From the NCBI RefSeq assembly GCF_029338275.1, contig NZ_CP119789.1, forward strand, positions 186,001-250,000: a DNA stretch of 64,000 nucleotides. Reading direction: 5' to 3'. Positions 24,682 to 33,730 of this stretch are shown in pieces. The translations under genes were made by a program, and so were the position numbers. This DNA comes from Haloarcula ordinaria (GTDB lineage: Archaea > Halobacteriota > Halobacteria > Halobacteriales > Haloarculaceae). Positions within the stretch are counted from its first letter, which is position 1. Every line of letters begins with the position of its first letter. The notes beneath the pieces are model-generated. The model was not told the origin of the DNA and searched no databases. It worked only from the letters and a program-made list of their open reading frames with translations.

Positions 24682-26472
24682 ATGAGTTCGGTACCCGTAC
24701 GCGGCGAGGTCGACGAGGAGTACAAGTGGTCCCTGGAGAGCCTCTTTGCCACCGACGAGGACTGGGAGGCGGCCTACGAGGAAGCGGAGGCGCTGGTCGA
24801 GGACCTCGCGGCCTACGAGGGCCGAGCCACCGAGGACGCCACCACCCTACTGGAGACGCTGGAGACCTACGAGGAGACGATGCGAACCGTCTCGAACGTC
24901 GCGGCCTACGCCCGGATGCGCCGCGACGAGGACACGACCGACGACACCTACCAGGCGCTGACCGCCCGCGCCCAGTCGCTGTCCTCGGACGCGAGTAGCG
25001 CCGCTTCGTTCCTCGAACCCGAGCTCCAGGAGCTGGACTACGGCGACATCGACGCGCTCGTCGACGCCGAACCCGCCCTCGCGGAATACGAACACTACTT
25101 CGACGACGTCCTGCGGATGAAGAACCACACCCGTTCGGCCGAAGTGGAGTCGCTGCTGGCCGAACTCGGCGAGGTGACCGGCGCGCCGGGCGAGGTGTAC
25201 AACATGCTCGCCAACGCCGACATGGAGTTCCCGAGCGTCGAAGACCCGGACGGCGACCAGCAACCCATCACGCTCAACAACTTCACTAATCTCCAGAAGC
25301 ACCCCGACCGCGACTTCCGACAGCGCGTCTACGAGGCGTTCTACGACGAGTGGGAGACGGTCCGCAACGCCGTCGGCGCCGCGTACAAGAACTCGGTGAA
25401 GACCGACGTGAAGATGGCCCGGGCGCGCAACTACGATACCGCCCGCGAGGCCGCGCTCGACGGCCCCAACATCCCGACGGAAGTGTACGACACGCTGGTC
25501 GATACGGTCGACGACAACCTCGACACGCTGCACCGCCACGCCGACCTCAAGCGCGAGGCGCTCGGGGTCGACGAGTTGCAGATGTGGGACCTCTACGTCC
25601 CGCTGGTCCAGGAGGAGTCCCCGGAAATCGAGTACGAGCAAGCCTGCGAGTACGTCGTCGATGCCGTCGCACCGCTGGGCGAGGGGTATCAGACTCGGCT
25701 CGAAGAGGGGCTAGAGTCCCGGTGGGTGGACGTCTACGAGACGAAACACAAGCAGTCGGGGGCGTACTCCGGGGGCACCTACGACTCTCAGCCGTTCATC
25801 CTGATGAACTACCAGGACGACGTCGAGTCGATGTACACGCTGGCCCACGAACTGGGCCACTCGCTGCACTCGGAGTACACCAGCGAGACCCAGCCGTACG
25901 TCTACTCCGGCTACGAGATCTTCGTCGCCGAGGTCGCGAGCACGGTCAACGAGACGCTGCTGACCCACCACCTTCTGGAGACCATCGAGGACGAGCGACT
26001 CCGCCGGCACGTCCTCAACGAGTATCTCGAACGGTTCCGCTCGACGCTGTACCGCCAGACGATGTTCGCCGAGTTCGAGCTCCGCACCCACGAGATGACC
26101 GAGGCCGGCGAACCGCTGACACCGGACCGCTTAGACGACCTCTACGCGGATCTCAAGGGCGAGTACTACGCCCCGGCAGAACTGGACGACCGCATCGCCC
26201 GCGAGTGGATGCGCATCCCGCACTTCTACCGGGCGTTCTACGTCTACCAGTACGCGACCGGTATCTCGGCGGCCGTGGCGCTGGTCGACAACATCCTCGA
26301 ACACGGCGAGCACGCCGCCGAGCGCTACGTCGACTTCCTGCGCAGCGGTTCCCGGCAGTACCCCCTCGAACTGCTGCGCGACGCCGGCGTCGACATGGCC
26401 AGTCCCGAACCCGTCGAGTCGGCGCTCGCGACCTACAGCGAGTACTTGGACGAGTTTTCGGACCTGAACTGA
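24682..26472 (+). CDS. pepF: oligoendopeptidase F (M3 metallopeptidase)
   Basis: Cytoplasmic zinc peptidase cleaving oligopeptides, 596 residues. The M3 motif HELGHSLHSEY starts at His389; the third ligand Glu lies in GYEIFVAEVASTVNE about 25 residues on. The N-terminal helical lobe (residues 1-330) and C-terminal YVYQYATGISAAVAL are typical of PepF. It lies 40 nt after truA on the same strand. The start codon gives MSSVPVRGEVDEEYKWSLESLF, the expected beginning. Confidence 0.96.
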   Translation: MSSVPVRGEVDEEYKWSLESLFATDEDWEAAYEEAEALVEDLAAYEGRATEDATTLLETLETYEETMRTVSNVAAYARMRRDEDTTDDTYQALTARAQSLSSDASSAASFLEPELQELDYGDIDALVDAEPALAEYEHYFDDVLRMKNHTRSAEVESLLAELGEVTGAPGEVYNMLANADMEFPSVEDPDGDQQPITLNNFTNLQKHPDRDFRQRVYEAFYDEWETVRNAVGAAYKNSVKTDVKMARARNYDTAREAALDGPNIPTEVYDTLVDTVDDNLDTLHRHADLKREALGVDELQMWDLYVPLVQEESPEIEYEQACEYVVDAVAPLGEGYQTRLEEGLESRWVDVYETKHKQSGAYSGGTYDSQPFILMNYQDDVESMYTLAHELGHSLHSEYTSETQPYVYSGYEIFVAEVASTVNETLLTHHLLETIEDERLRRHVLNEYLERFRSTLYRQTMFAEFELRTHEMTEAGEPLTPDRLDDLYADLKGEYYAPAELDDRIAREWMRIPHFYRAFYVYQYATGISAAVALVDNILEHGEHAAERYVDFLRSGSRQYPLELLRDAGVDMASPEPVESALATYSEYLDEFSDLN

Positions 26473-26582
26473 CCGACTGGTCCGAGGCGGCCCCACCCCG
26501 ACAGAGTCACCGGTCGGTGGGTGCCACATAGTTACCGAAACGGGCCGGTAAATAGCAGACTGATATCAAGTGTCAAGGTGGG

Positions 26583-26590
26583 TTTAATAT
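26583..26590 (+). promoter_or_regulatory. TATA box of the HalOD1 gene
   Basis: TTTAATAT, centred 27 nt before ATG 26614, in an AT-rich stretch; it predicts a leaderless transcript and fixes the start codon. Confidence 0.7.
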
Positions 26591-26613
26591 TCCTGTCGGA
26601 TATAGTACTTCCA

Positions 26614-26958
26614 ATGCAATATTCGAAAGAGTCGGCTCGGTGTACTTGTACACCCGTCGTCGGCACTCGGTTCGGCGGCGACACCGGTCGCGGCCCGGCG
26701 CAGGCGATTATCGAGGGGGTGGCTGCTGCCGAAGACATCGCCCCTACAGAACTGACCCCGCTGTACGACGACGTCGACCTGGAGGCGGTGGCGCAGCTGT
26801 TCTCGACGGCGGGCCCCTCGGCGGCGCGTCCCATGCTGCTGGAGTGCTCCGTGCTGGGATGGAAAGTGTACGTCCGCGGTGACGGCGCGCTTCGGGTGTG
26901 TGACCCCGAGCGGCCCACCGACCCGGCGCCGGTGTTCGAGAAGGCGATCTGCGATTGA
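26614..26958 (+). CDS. HalOD1 output-domain protein
   Basis: A 114-residue protein of the haloarchaeal HalX/HalOD1 output family, small stand-alone domains linked to signal transduction. Typical features are AIIEGVAAAEDIAPTELTPLYDDVDLEAVAQLF in the first half and the strand-rich LECSVLGWKVYVRGDGALRVCD in the second. The extra N-terminal cysteines (CTCTP near residue 10) are not usual for the domain. ATG 26614 is preferred over 26521 because the TATA box at 26583 lies inside the longer reading. It converges with pdaD. Confidence 0.82.
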   Translation: MQYSKESARCTCTPVVGTRFGGDTGRGPAQAIIEGVAAAEDIAPTELTPLYDDVDLEAVAQLFSTAGPSAARPMLLECSVLGWKVYVRGDGALRVCDPERPTDPAPVFEKAICD

Positions 26959-27017
26959 TATCGCTGGCCGCGACGACTGTTTCGTGAGCGACGCCGAAGA
27001 CGAGCGAGTCCAGCCAC

Positions 27018-27488
27018 TCAGACGACCGGGTGGCTCTGGCCATACGTGGCCAGCACCACCGCGCTCGCGTAGTCGTCGTCGGGGGCAACCGATTCGACGT
27101 GCACGTTCTCTTCGACGAAGTCCCAGTCCCGGAGGTCCCGGCCGGCGGCGAGTCCCTCGCGTATCTCCCGACGGACCTCGTCGGGGTCCGCGCCGTCGAC
27201 CTCGTAGAAGATGCCCGGGCCGTTCTCGGAGCGTGCCCAGCCGATGCCGGCGGCCGCGCGCTCGTCCGGTGCGGCGGTGGCCGCCGACTGGACGACCTCC
27301 AGGGCTTCGCCCGGCGGCCCCAGGTCCGGCGCGGTCGCGACGACCTCGATTGCCGGGCCGGCCGGAATCACAGAGGACAGGGTCACCAGGTTGTAGTTGT
27401 GGACGCCCGCCTCGGCGAGGGCGGCGTCGTACGAGGACAGCTCGGTCGGGCCGTGAGCAGTCCCCCAGACGACCCGAATCGTGCTCAT
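27018..27488 (-). CDS. pdaD: pyruvoyl-dependent arginine decarboxylase
   Basis: Makes agmatine from arginine, the first step of archaeal polyamine/agmatine synthesis (agmatine also modifies tRNA-Ile2). The 156-residue proenzyme contains the self-cleavage site LSSVIPAG near residue 38, where the second Ser becomes the pyruvoyl group, and GIGWARSENGPGIFYEVDG with the catalytic-site Glu region. The length matches archaeal PdaD. It is followed after about 60 nt by convergent HalOD1, and sits downstream of the PQQ-repeat gene in the opposite direction of travel. Confidence 0.92.
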   Translation of the reverse strand: MSTIRVVWGTAHGPTELSSYDAALAEAGVHNYNLVTLSSVIPAGPAIEVVATAPDLGPPGEALEVVQSAATAAPDERAAAGIGWARSENGPGIFYEVDGADPDEVRREIREGLAAGRDLRDWDFVEENVHVESVAPDDDYASAVVLATYGQSHPVV

Positions 27489-27620
27489 GGGCGTTGGTGG
27501 ACGACGCGGAAGGTAAGGGGTTTCGCTTCTCGGCGTCGGCGTTCGCTCCGGAACGATCGGGAGTGACAGCCAGAAAGTCCCACCCCAGTGGATGCTGCCC
27601 CGGCCAATACCGGGGGATGG

Positions 27621-28835
27621 TCACGTGGGACCCAGCTTGTAGCACAGCCCGGGCGTGTCTGACTCACCGTTCACGGCCCGCTCGGCGTAGTAGACGGCCG
27701 CCTCGGTGACCAGCGGCGCACTGGTCGCGTGGCCCCGGCCCTCGAACCGCCAGGTTTCGCTGCCGTCGGCGCGGTCCAGCGCGTAGAGGTGCGTATCGTA
27801 CGAGCCGACCAGCACGTGCTCGGGGGTGGCGACGACGCTGCCGATGACCCAGCCGCCGGTCTCGAAGCGCCACTCCTCCTCGCCGGTCGCGAGGTCGATG
27901 GCGTAGACGTTGTCGTCGTGGCTCCCGACGTAGACGGTGCCGTCGTGGACGGCCGGCGCGCACATGTTGTCCTGGCCGGTCTGGAACTCCCAGCGGACCG
28001 AGCCGTCCGCGACGTCGAGGGCGGTCACCGTCGCGGCCCACGACGGGACGACGGCGACGCCGTCGGCGATGGGAATGGGTGCTTTCACGTCGCCGCCGGT
28101 GTCGTAGGTCCACTCGCGTTCGAGGTCGGGGAACGACCAGGTGTAGACCTTCCCGTCGTTCGACCCGAACAGCAGGCGGCCCCGCTCGACGTCCAGCGCG
28201 GCCGTCGAGTGCGGGTGGTTCGTCGGCCAGCCGTCGCGCCACTGTACCTCGCCGCTGGCGGCGTCCACCGCGACGAGGCTGCCGCTCGGTGCGGCGTGTT
28301 CGACGGCCGTGTACAGCGTGCCGTTGTAGTAGGTCGGACTCGCGCCGATGGCGTCGCCGAGTTCAGTGCGCCACCGGCGCTGACCGGTCTCGAGGTCCAG
28401 AGCGGACAGCGCCCCGTCGTAGGTCCCGACGTACGCGGTGTCGTTGGCGATAGCGGCGGTGCCGTGGCTCCCGCGGGTGGCCTCCGTGATGGTCGTCGCC
28501 CAACGGACCTCGCCGTCGGGCGAGAGCCGTCGGACGCGGCCGGTGTCGTCGGCCAGGACGACGTCGCCGTCCGGCGTCAGCGCGGGACTCCCCTTCGCGG
28601 CGGTGTGGTCGCCCCGGTTCGCCGGCACCGACCACGCCTCGGTCACGCTGGCCGGGACCGAGACGTCCTGGTAGCCCTGGTTCAGCGGTCCCTGGCGGAA
28701 CTGCGTGGCCGCGTGCTCGTCGAGCCCCGTCGAGGCCAGCGGGTCGAACTCGGACTGACAGCCCGCGAGCGACCCGACGACTGCCGTGCCGGCGGCTGCG
28801 AGGAACGCCCGGCGCGTCTGTCCCGCTCCAGTCAT
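27621..28835 (-). CDS. Tat-exported lipoprotein with PQQ-like beta-propeller repeats
   Basis: A 404-residue secreted protein. The N-terminus TRRAFLAAAGTAVVGSLAGC is a Tat signal with lipobox Cys. The rest consists of about seven or eight WD40/PQQ-type blades with recurring units such as GTVYVGSHDDNVYAIDLATGEEEWRFETG, each ending in a Trp-containing strand. No PQQ-binding catalytic residues of alcohol dehydrogenases are evident, so it is a scaffold-like propeller resembling BamB, function unknown. It lies upstream of pdaD on the same strand. Confidence 0.88.
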   Translation of the reverse strand: MTGAGQTRRAFLAAAGTAVVGSLAGCQSEFDPLASTGLDEHAATQFRQGPLNQGYQDVSVPASVTEAWSVPANRGDHTAAKGSPALTPDGDVVLADDTGRVRRLSPDGEVRWATTITEATRGSHGTAAIANDTAYVGTYDGALSALDLETGQRRWRTELGDAIGASPTYYNGTLYTAVEHAAPSGSLVAVDAASGEVQWRDGWPTNHPHSTAALDVERGRLLFGSNDGKVYTWSFPDLEREWTYDTGGDVKAPIPIADGVAVVPSWAATVTALDVADGSVRWEFQTGQDNMCAPAVHDGTVYVGSHDDNVYAIDLATGEEEWRFETGGWVIGSVVATPEHVLVGSYDTHLYALDRADGSETWRFEGRGHATSAPLVTEAAVYYAERAVNGESDTPGLCYKLGPT

Positions 28836-28883
28836 GGCAGGCGCTACCGGGGGGGACGGCTTAAAACGCGCGGCGTGTGCCGC

Positions 28884-29591
28884 TCACTCCGAGGAGCGGG
28901 CCTGCTCGAACCGGCTGGCGGGCAGCAGCAACTCGCCGACCTCCGGGAGGTGTTTCATGTTGAACACCACCTGCATGTCGTCGCTGACCGGTGCGCTGAT
29001 ACACGAGAGTCGGATGCCCTTATCGAAGAGCTCCGGCGGGAGGACGTGACTGGCCGGGGAGGGCATCTCGCCGTCGACGACGGCCACCGCACAGTTCGTG
29101 CACGCGCCGCCCCGGCAGGCGAAAGGCCAGTGGAGGTCGTTGTCTTCTGCGGCCTCGAGCAGCGGCTGGTCCTCCGCGGCGTAGAACTCGCCGTACGTCG
29201 CCTCGTCGAGGTCAGCGTCGGCGGCCGCCTCGAAGAGGTCGGGGTCGTCGAGCGACCAGCCCTGGTCGACGATGGCCTCGTAGTCGAGGTACTCGACCCG
29301 TAAGCCGTCGGGTTCCGGTGGCTCCGCGGGTTCCTCGGCGGGTTCGTCGGCCTCGTCGTCGGCTGCCGGTTCGGGCCCGGCCGCCGGGTCGGGGTCGGGC
29401 ACCGGGTCGCCGGGCTGGTAGCCCGCCTCGATGCGCTCGTAGGCCGTCTGGACCATCCGAAACTCGTGAACGGAGCCACCCTGGTCCGGGTGGACTTCCT
29501 TCACCCGGTCGCGGTAGGCGTCGACGATGTCGGCGTCGTCGGCGTCCGGGTCGACGCCGAGAATCTCGAACGGGGATTCCACGTCTGTCAC
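28884..29591 (-). CDS. J-domain/[2Fe-2S] ferredoxin fusion protein
   Basis: A 235-residue two-domain protein. Residues 6-58 form a DnaJ-like J domain (FEILGVDPDADDADIVDAYRDRVKEVHPD, with the HPD motif). An acidic Pro/Glu linker follows (60-95). The C-terminal half is a halophilic plant-type ferredoxin with CRGGACTNC (three cluster Cys) and the fourth in RLSC. It carries electrons at low potential; the J domain may recruit Hsp70 for cluster assembly (inference). The start codon is GTG; a TTTATA element lies about 20 nt upstream on the minus strand. Confidence 0.9.
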   Translation of the reverse strand: MTDVESPFEILGVDPDADDADIVDAYRDRVKEVHPDQGGSVHEFRMVQTAYERIEAGYQPGDPVPDPDPAAGPEPAADDEADEPAEEPAEPPEPDGLRVEYLDYEAIVDQGWSLDDPDLFEAAADADLDEATYGEFYAAEDQPLLEAAEDNDLHWPFACRGGACTNCAVAVVDGEMPSPASHVLPPELFDKGIRLSCISAPVSDDMQVVFNMKHLPEVGELLLPASRFEQARSSE

Positions 29592-29649
29592 TTGCGAGGT
29601 CGCGTATAAATTTGTGTTCCCAAACTGGTCAGCCAGTCCGTCGCGGAGA

Positions 29650-30870
29650 TCAGACGAACGCGATGGGACCGGTGTTCGACTCCTCTTCGGCCTGGACCTT
29701 CTCGAGGGCGTCGGTGAAGTCGTCGGCAGTCACGGTCGTCCGGTCGTCGCGGATGGCGAACATCCCCGCCTCGGTCGCCAGCGAGGCGAGTTCGGCCCCC
29801 GAGAGGCCGGCGGTCTCCTCAGCAAGCGCGGCGAAGTCGACGTCGTCTGCGAGACTCATCGTCTCGGTGTGTATCTCGAGGATGCGCTCGCGGCCCTCGA
29901 CGTCGGGTTCGGGCACCTCGATGAGGCGGTCGAACCGGCCCGGACGGAGGATGGCGCGGTCGAGCATGTCGAAGCGGTTGGTCGCCGCGATGATGCGGAT
30001 CTCACCGCGGTCGTCGAAGCCGTCCATCTCCGAGAGCAGCTGCATCATCGTCCGCTGGACCTCGGCGTCGCCGGAGGTCTTCGACTCCGTGCGCTTCGAG
30101 GCGATGGCGTCGATCTCGTCGATGAAGATGATAGCCGGTTCGCGCTCGGAGGCGAGTTCGAAGAGGTCACGCACCAGGCGTGCGCCCTCGCCGATGAACT
30201 TCCTGACGAGCTCGGAGCCGGCCATCTTGATGAAGGTGGCGTCGGTCTCGTTGGCGACGGCCTTCGCGAGCATCGTCTTGCCGGTCCCGGGCGGCCCGTG
30301 CAGCAGGACGCCGCTCGGCGGTTCGATACCGACCGTGCGGAACTGCTCGGCGTCGACCAGCGGCGCCTCGACGGCCTCGCGGACCTCGACAATCTGCTCT
30401 TCGAGGCCCCCGATGTCGTCGTAGGTGACGTCGGGCGACTGGGTGATCTGCATCGCCTGGGCCCGGGAGTCGGTCTCCGGGTCGAGGATGGTCTTGACCG
30501 AGAAGGAGTCGTTGATGGCGACCCGGTCGCCGGCCTCCAGGTCCTCGCGGACCGAGGGCGAGACCTCGGTCAGGACCTCCTGGTTGTTGCCGTGCTGCTT
30601 GATGATGACGCCGTCGTCGGTCAGCTCCTCTGCCGTGGCGATGTATAGCGACGAGGTCTTCAGCGTCTCGTTCTCGCGTTCCAACCGCTCGACCTGCCCG
30701 GTGAGGTCCGACTGTCTGCTCCGGGCCGAGTCGAGTTGCTCTGTGAGCTGTTCGTTCACGCGGACGATCTCTTCGAAGTGCTCCCGCAGTGCCGCCAGAC
30801 GCTCGTCGGGCGTCATGTCGGGGTCGAGCTCCAACCGCGGTCGCTCCGGAAGCGAGGGACTACGCGACAT
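29650..30870 (-). CDS. pan: proteasome-activating nucleotidase (PAN)
   Basis: Hexameric AAA+ unfoldase that feeds substrates to the 20S proteasome. The 406-residue protein has an N-terminal coiled coil (about residues 25-75), an OB domain, and the ATPase with Walker A GPPGTGKT, Walker B IIFIDEIDAIA and the second region of homology ATNRFDMLDRAILRPGRFDR. The C-terminus ends IAFV, so the proteasome-docking HbYX motif has Phe in place of Tyr. ATG 30870 was chosen because longer readings are out of family. It is divergent from the gene at 31041. Confidence 0.96.
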   Translation of the reverse strand: MSRSPSLPERPRLELDPDMTPDERLAALREHFEEIVRVNEQLTEQLDSARSRQSDLTGQVERLERENETLKTSSLYIATAEELTDDGVIIKQHGNNQEVLTEVSPSVREDLEAGDRVAINDSFSVKTILDPETDSRAQAMQITQSPDVTYDDIGGLEEQIVEVREAVEAPLVDAEQFRTVGIEPPSGVLLHGPPGTGKTMLAKAVANETDATFIKMAGSELVRKFIGEGARLVRDLFELASEREPAIIFIDEIDAIASKRTESKTSGDAEVQRTMMQLLSEMDGFDDRGEIRIIAATNRFDMLDRAILRPGRFDRLIEVPEPDVEGRERILEIHTETMSLADDVDFAALAEETAGLSGAELASLATEAGMFAIRDDRTTVTADDFTDALEKVQAEEESNTGPIAFV

Positions 30871-31040
30871 TTGGTTGAACGTAAGTACAGGGCTGGGGTA
30901 CAAAGTGCCTTTGGGTCGGGGGGGGCTCACCCATGGGACCGAACGGTTTTTGTGTCCTCGTCGGCCCGGCGATATCCCGCGGTTGCCCGACCGAGCCATC
31001 GGGTTTTAGTACCCATCCCGCTTAGTGGTGAAGAACGTCC

Positions 31041-31394
31041 ATGTATGGAAACTCGCCGTTCGGCGGAGAGACCGAGCAAGTGACGCTCACCGCGGAGCAA
31101 CGCGACCAGCTCCGGAAGGACCTGGCGAGCGTCGCGGCCCGGACCCGCGAGCTGCTCCCCAGCGAGTTCGTGGTGGGCTCCGAGATTCACAACAGCGAGA
31201 CCGGCCCGCGCGCCACCATCGCCGTCCAGCCGCCGGTGGGCTCCGTCGTCAGCGCCGACTACCGACCGGAGGACGCGGAGAGTTCGAGCATCACCTCGGA
31301 CGAGCGCGACGAGCTCGCACAGGGTATCGCCGCCTCCGCCGCCCTGCAGGTCAAGCAGGTGATGGGCGACGACACCGCCCCGACCGCGCAGTAA
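31041..31394 (+). CDS. DUF5811-like conserved haloarchaeal protein
   Basis: A 117-residue soluble protein starting MYGNSPFGGETEQVTLTAEQRDQLRKDLASVAARTRELLPSEF, with a beta-rich centre (FVVGSEIHNSETGPRATIAVQPPVGSVV). It is conserved in haloarchaea and I associate it with DUF5811; no function is known. It is divergent from PAN with about 170 nt between starts, so shared regulation with the proteasome system is possible but unproven. ATG 31041 starts the conserved N-terminus. Confidence 0.78.
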   Translation: MYGNSPFGGETEQVTLTAEQRDQLRKDLASVAARTRELLPSEFVVGSEIHNSETGPRATIAVQPPVGSVVSADYRPEDAESSSITSDERDELAQGIAASAALQVKQVMGDDTAPTAQ

Positions 31395-31407
31395 CAGAGC
31401 CGTTTCC

Positions 31408-31590
31408 TCACACCGTGTCTTCGGGCGGGTCGAAGAACAGCGCGTAGCCGATGGAGCCGCCGGCGGGCAGACTACCCGCACCCAGCGCGGTCCAGAGACT
31501 GAGCGAAGACGCGAACCCACCGACAGCCGCCAGCAGCATCGACGCGGCGATACTGAGGAGGACGAGGTCGGGCGTCGAGAGTTCGAGCAT
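31408..31590 (-). CDS. small two-helix membrane protein
   Basis: A 60-residue hydrophobic protein with one long or two short membrane helices (LVLLSIAASMLLAAVGGF and LWTALGAGSLPAGGSIGYALFF) and an acidic tail DPPEDTV. No family is recognised. It has credible expression signals: an AT-rich TATA region (ATATTTAATTAG on the minus strand, 31612-31623) about 27 nt upstream and a dyad between it and the start codon. It converges with the DUF5811-like gene. Confidence 0.65.
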   Translation of the reverse strand: MLELSTPDLVLLSIAASMLLAAVGGFASSLSLWTALGAGSLPAGGSIGYALFFDPPEDTV

Positions 31591-31591
31591 C

Positions 31592-31609
31592 GTGTCTGTC
31601 TAGAGACAC
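31592..31609. promoter_or_regulatory. inverted repeat GTGTCT-N6-AGACAC in front of the small membrane protein gene
   Basis: The dyad lies directly upstream of the minus-strand ATG at 31590 and downstream of its TATA region, the position expected for a repressor site. The binding protein is unknown. Confidence 0.4.
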
Positions 31610-31712
31610 TCGCGCTAATTAAATATTATTACTCGGTCGCTCGAGCGTCGTGTTGTAGATTAGCCATTCGATAGTACTAACATACTTACCAGTTCAGTCG
31701 TGAGTCAGTTCC

Positions 31713-33685
31713 ATGACTGAAGAGGGGACGACGGACGAAACCGAACCCGATGCGACCTACTACTCGCAGGCGATTTCTCGACGGGAACTGCTCGCAGTGG
31801 GAGCGACGGCCGCTGCCTCGGGGATGGCTGGGTGTGGTGAGTGTTACGGACCCCAGGAGTGCGGGGCGGCGGTATCGAAGGAAGTCGGCTCTGTACTGGA
31901 AGGTGAGACGGAGGAGGGACCCTCGAGAGAGGAAGAGTATGAGCGGACCCGGACGCAACTCGAAGTGGTCGAAGGATACGACCTGGAGTTCGGCGAGGTA
32001 ACACTCGATTCCGTTCAGCTTACGCTCAAGAACGGGCTCCTGCCACACCAGCAACCCGAGGAGGCGGTGGAGGGGACGCTCCGCGTCTACGGGAACGTGC
32101 CTGTGGGGGGAAGCGATGTCCTCGGCGAGACGGGAGCCAGCCTCAGGGGGGGGTACGCAGGACCACGAGGTGTCGCTGGAGTTCGACGAGGACCTGATGG
32201 ACACCCCACGGGAACTCGAAGTCCGGTTCGCCAGTCCGAAACTGGAGGCGTCTGCGGTGAGTATCGGCCGGAGCGACGTGGTCTATCTCCCCTTCGATAA
32301 CGTCGCGAGAGACGAGCAAACGCTCAGAGCGGTCGGCCCGAAATTTGTCTCCGATGAAGACTGGGCAAGTCCTCGCTACGATTCACAGAAGGTCGAAGTG
32401 TGGTACAACGAGTCCGACGACCCACCGTTCGATATCCCGCCCCCTGGACAGGTCGGAATACGACATCCAGACGTACGAGGACGAAGAGAAAGAGTACTAC
32501 GACGGGAGCGACTGGTTCGACCTCCACAACATCGAACTGACCGCAATCATTCGAGTCCCGGTCCTAAGTCACGAATTTGCCAGCGACGGCGAGGGCGAAG
32601 TCCAAGGTCCCTATTACGACTGGACTGTCGTCACACTCCGGTTGTCTGCACTCGAATATCTGGAGTCGATGCTGTTCAATTCCCCCGCCACGCAGAAACT
32701 GTTGAATCCAGCTGGCGAGTACAGCGTCGGAGACGGCGTTCCGTACACGAGCAAAGAAGTTACCGATAAGGAGAACTTCGGGTGTTCGGTTCTGATAGAC
32801 CCAACGGAGTATATACTAGCCGAAAACGGAGACTTCGACGATCGAATTGTATCCACTACTTCACACGTCGCTCAGGAAGCGGACCCAGCAGCGGACTACT
32901 TCTTCTACGGAGCGCTCCACGAGTTATTCTGGGAGGAGGAGTTCGCAGCCGAAGACCTCCGAAAGGTAAACCCGATCAAATTCTGTGTCGGGCGGGGTAT
33001 GTCCCGCCGATGGGGTGAAGCGTTCTCCGAAGCACTCGAAGCAAAGCCGTACGCGGACCGGTTCGAGTCGCTCCAGTACCAGAAGTTGACGACGCTGAAA
33101 GCCTTCGTCGGCAAAATCGACTACGATTTCCAGGCAGACGTCTATCAGAATACGCCCGAAGAGACGGTCGTCAATATGTACCTGAGTGCGACGACCGACG
33201 AGTACGCAGGGGCCGACTGTGTGACGGCTTCGATGTTCTTCACCGGTGTCGCCTACTGGATGACTGGCTGCCATCCGGTGATGGTCCTTGTACAGCGGGT
33301 TGAACTGTCTGGCCACTTCTGGGCAGGCTTGCACGATATCGATATGCCAGACCTGTCCCATCTGGGCAACCTGCCCGTCGCTGGATATAGCAATCTCGAA
33401 ACCGAGCCACACGAAGCGCGGCAGTTCGAGTACACGTACACGGACGTCGAGTGTACGGAAGGCTACCCGTCGATCGGCTTCGACCGGCCGTCGCTCAACA
33501 GTTCTCGACGACACATTGCGTGGTCGAATCTCGAACCGTTATCGCTGACGACGCACCTCCCGCTCAACGACGAGTGGGAGCCCGACGTCGATGGCGAGGT
33601 CCGAGCGCCGGACGAGGGGAGTTTCAGGAATCTGAAGGCCAATCCGTTCGAGATGAACGTCATCTACCACTTCGAGGAGGAGTGA
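31713..33685 (+). pseudogene. frameshifted Tat-signal lipoprotein gene of unknown function
   Basis: Three consecutive frames together encode one protein of about 655 residues. Frame one (from ATG 31713) has a Tat signal SRRELLAVGATAAASGMAGC. It passes to the next frame at an 8-G run (32146-32153), giving SGGGTQDHEVSLEFDED, and to the third frame at a 5-C run (32440-32444), giving PPLDRSEYDIQTYEDEE and then an open frame to 33685. Each shift is cured by deleting one base of the run. Base composition is lower in GC than the neighbours, suggesting transfer. No domain is recognised; the long mature part is rich in Tyr, Asp and Glu. It may be a genuine pseudogene or two sequencing errors. Confidence 0.75.
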
Positions 33686-33730
33686 GCGATCCACCGCCGA
33701 GATGGGTAGTGGTTTGGGTCGGCTGCGTAC

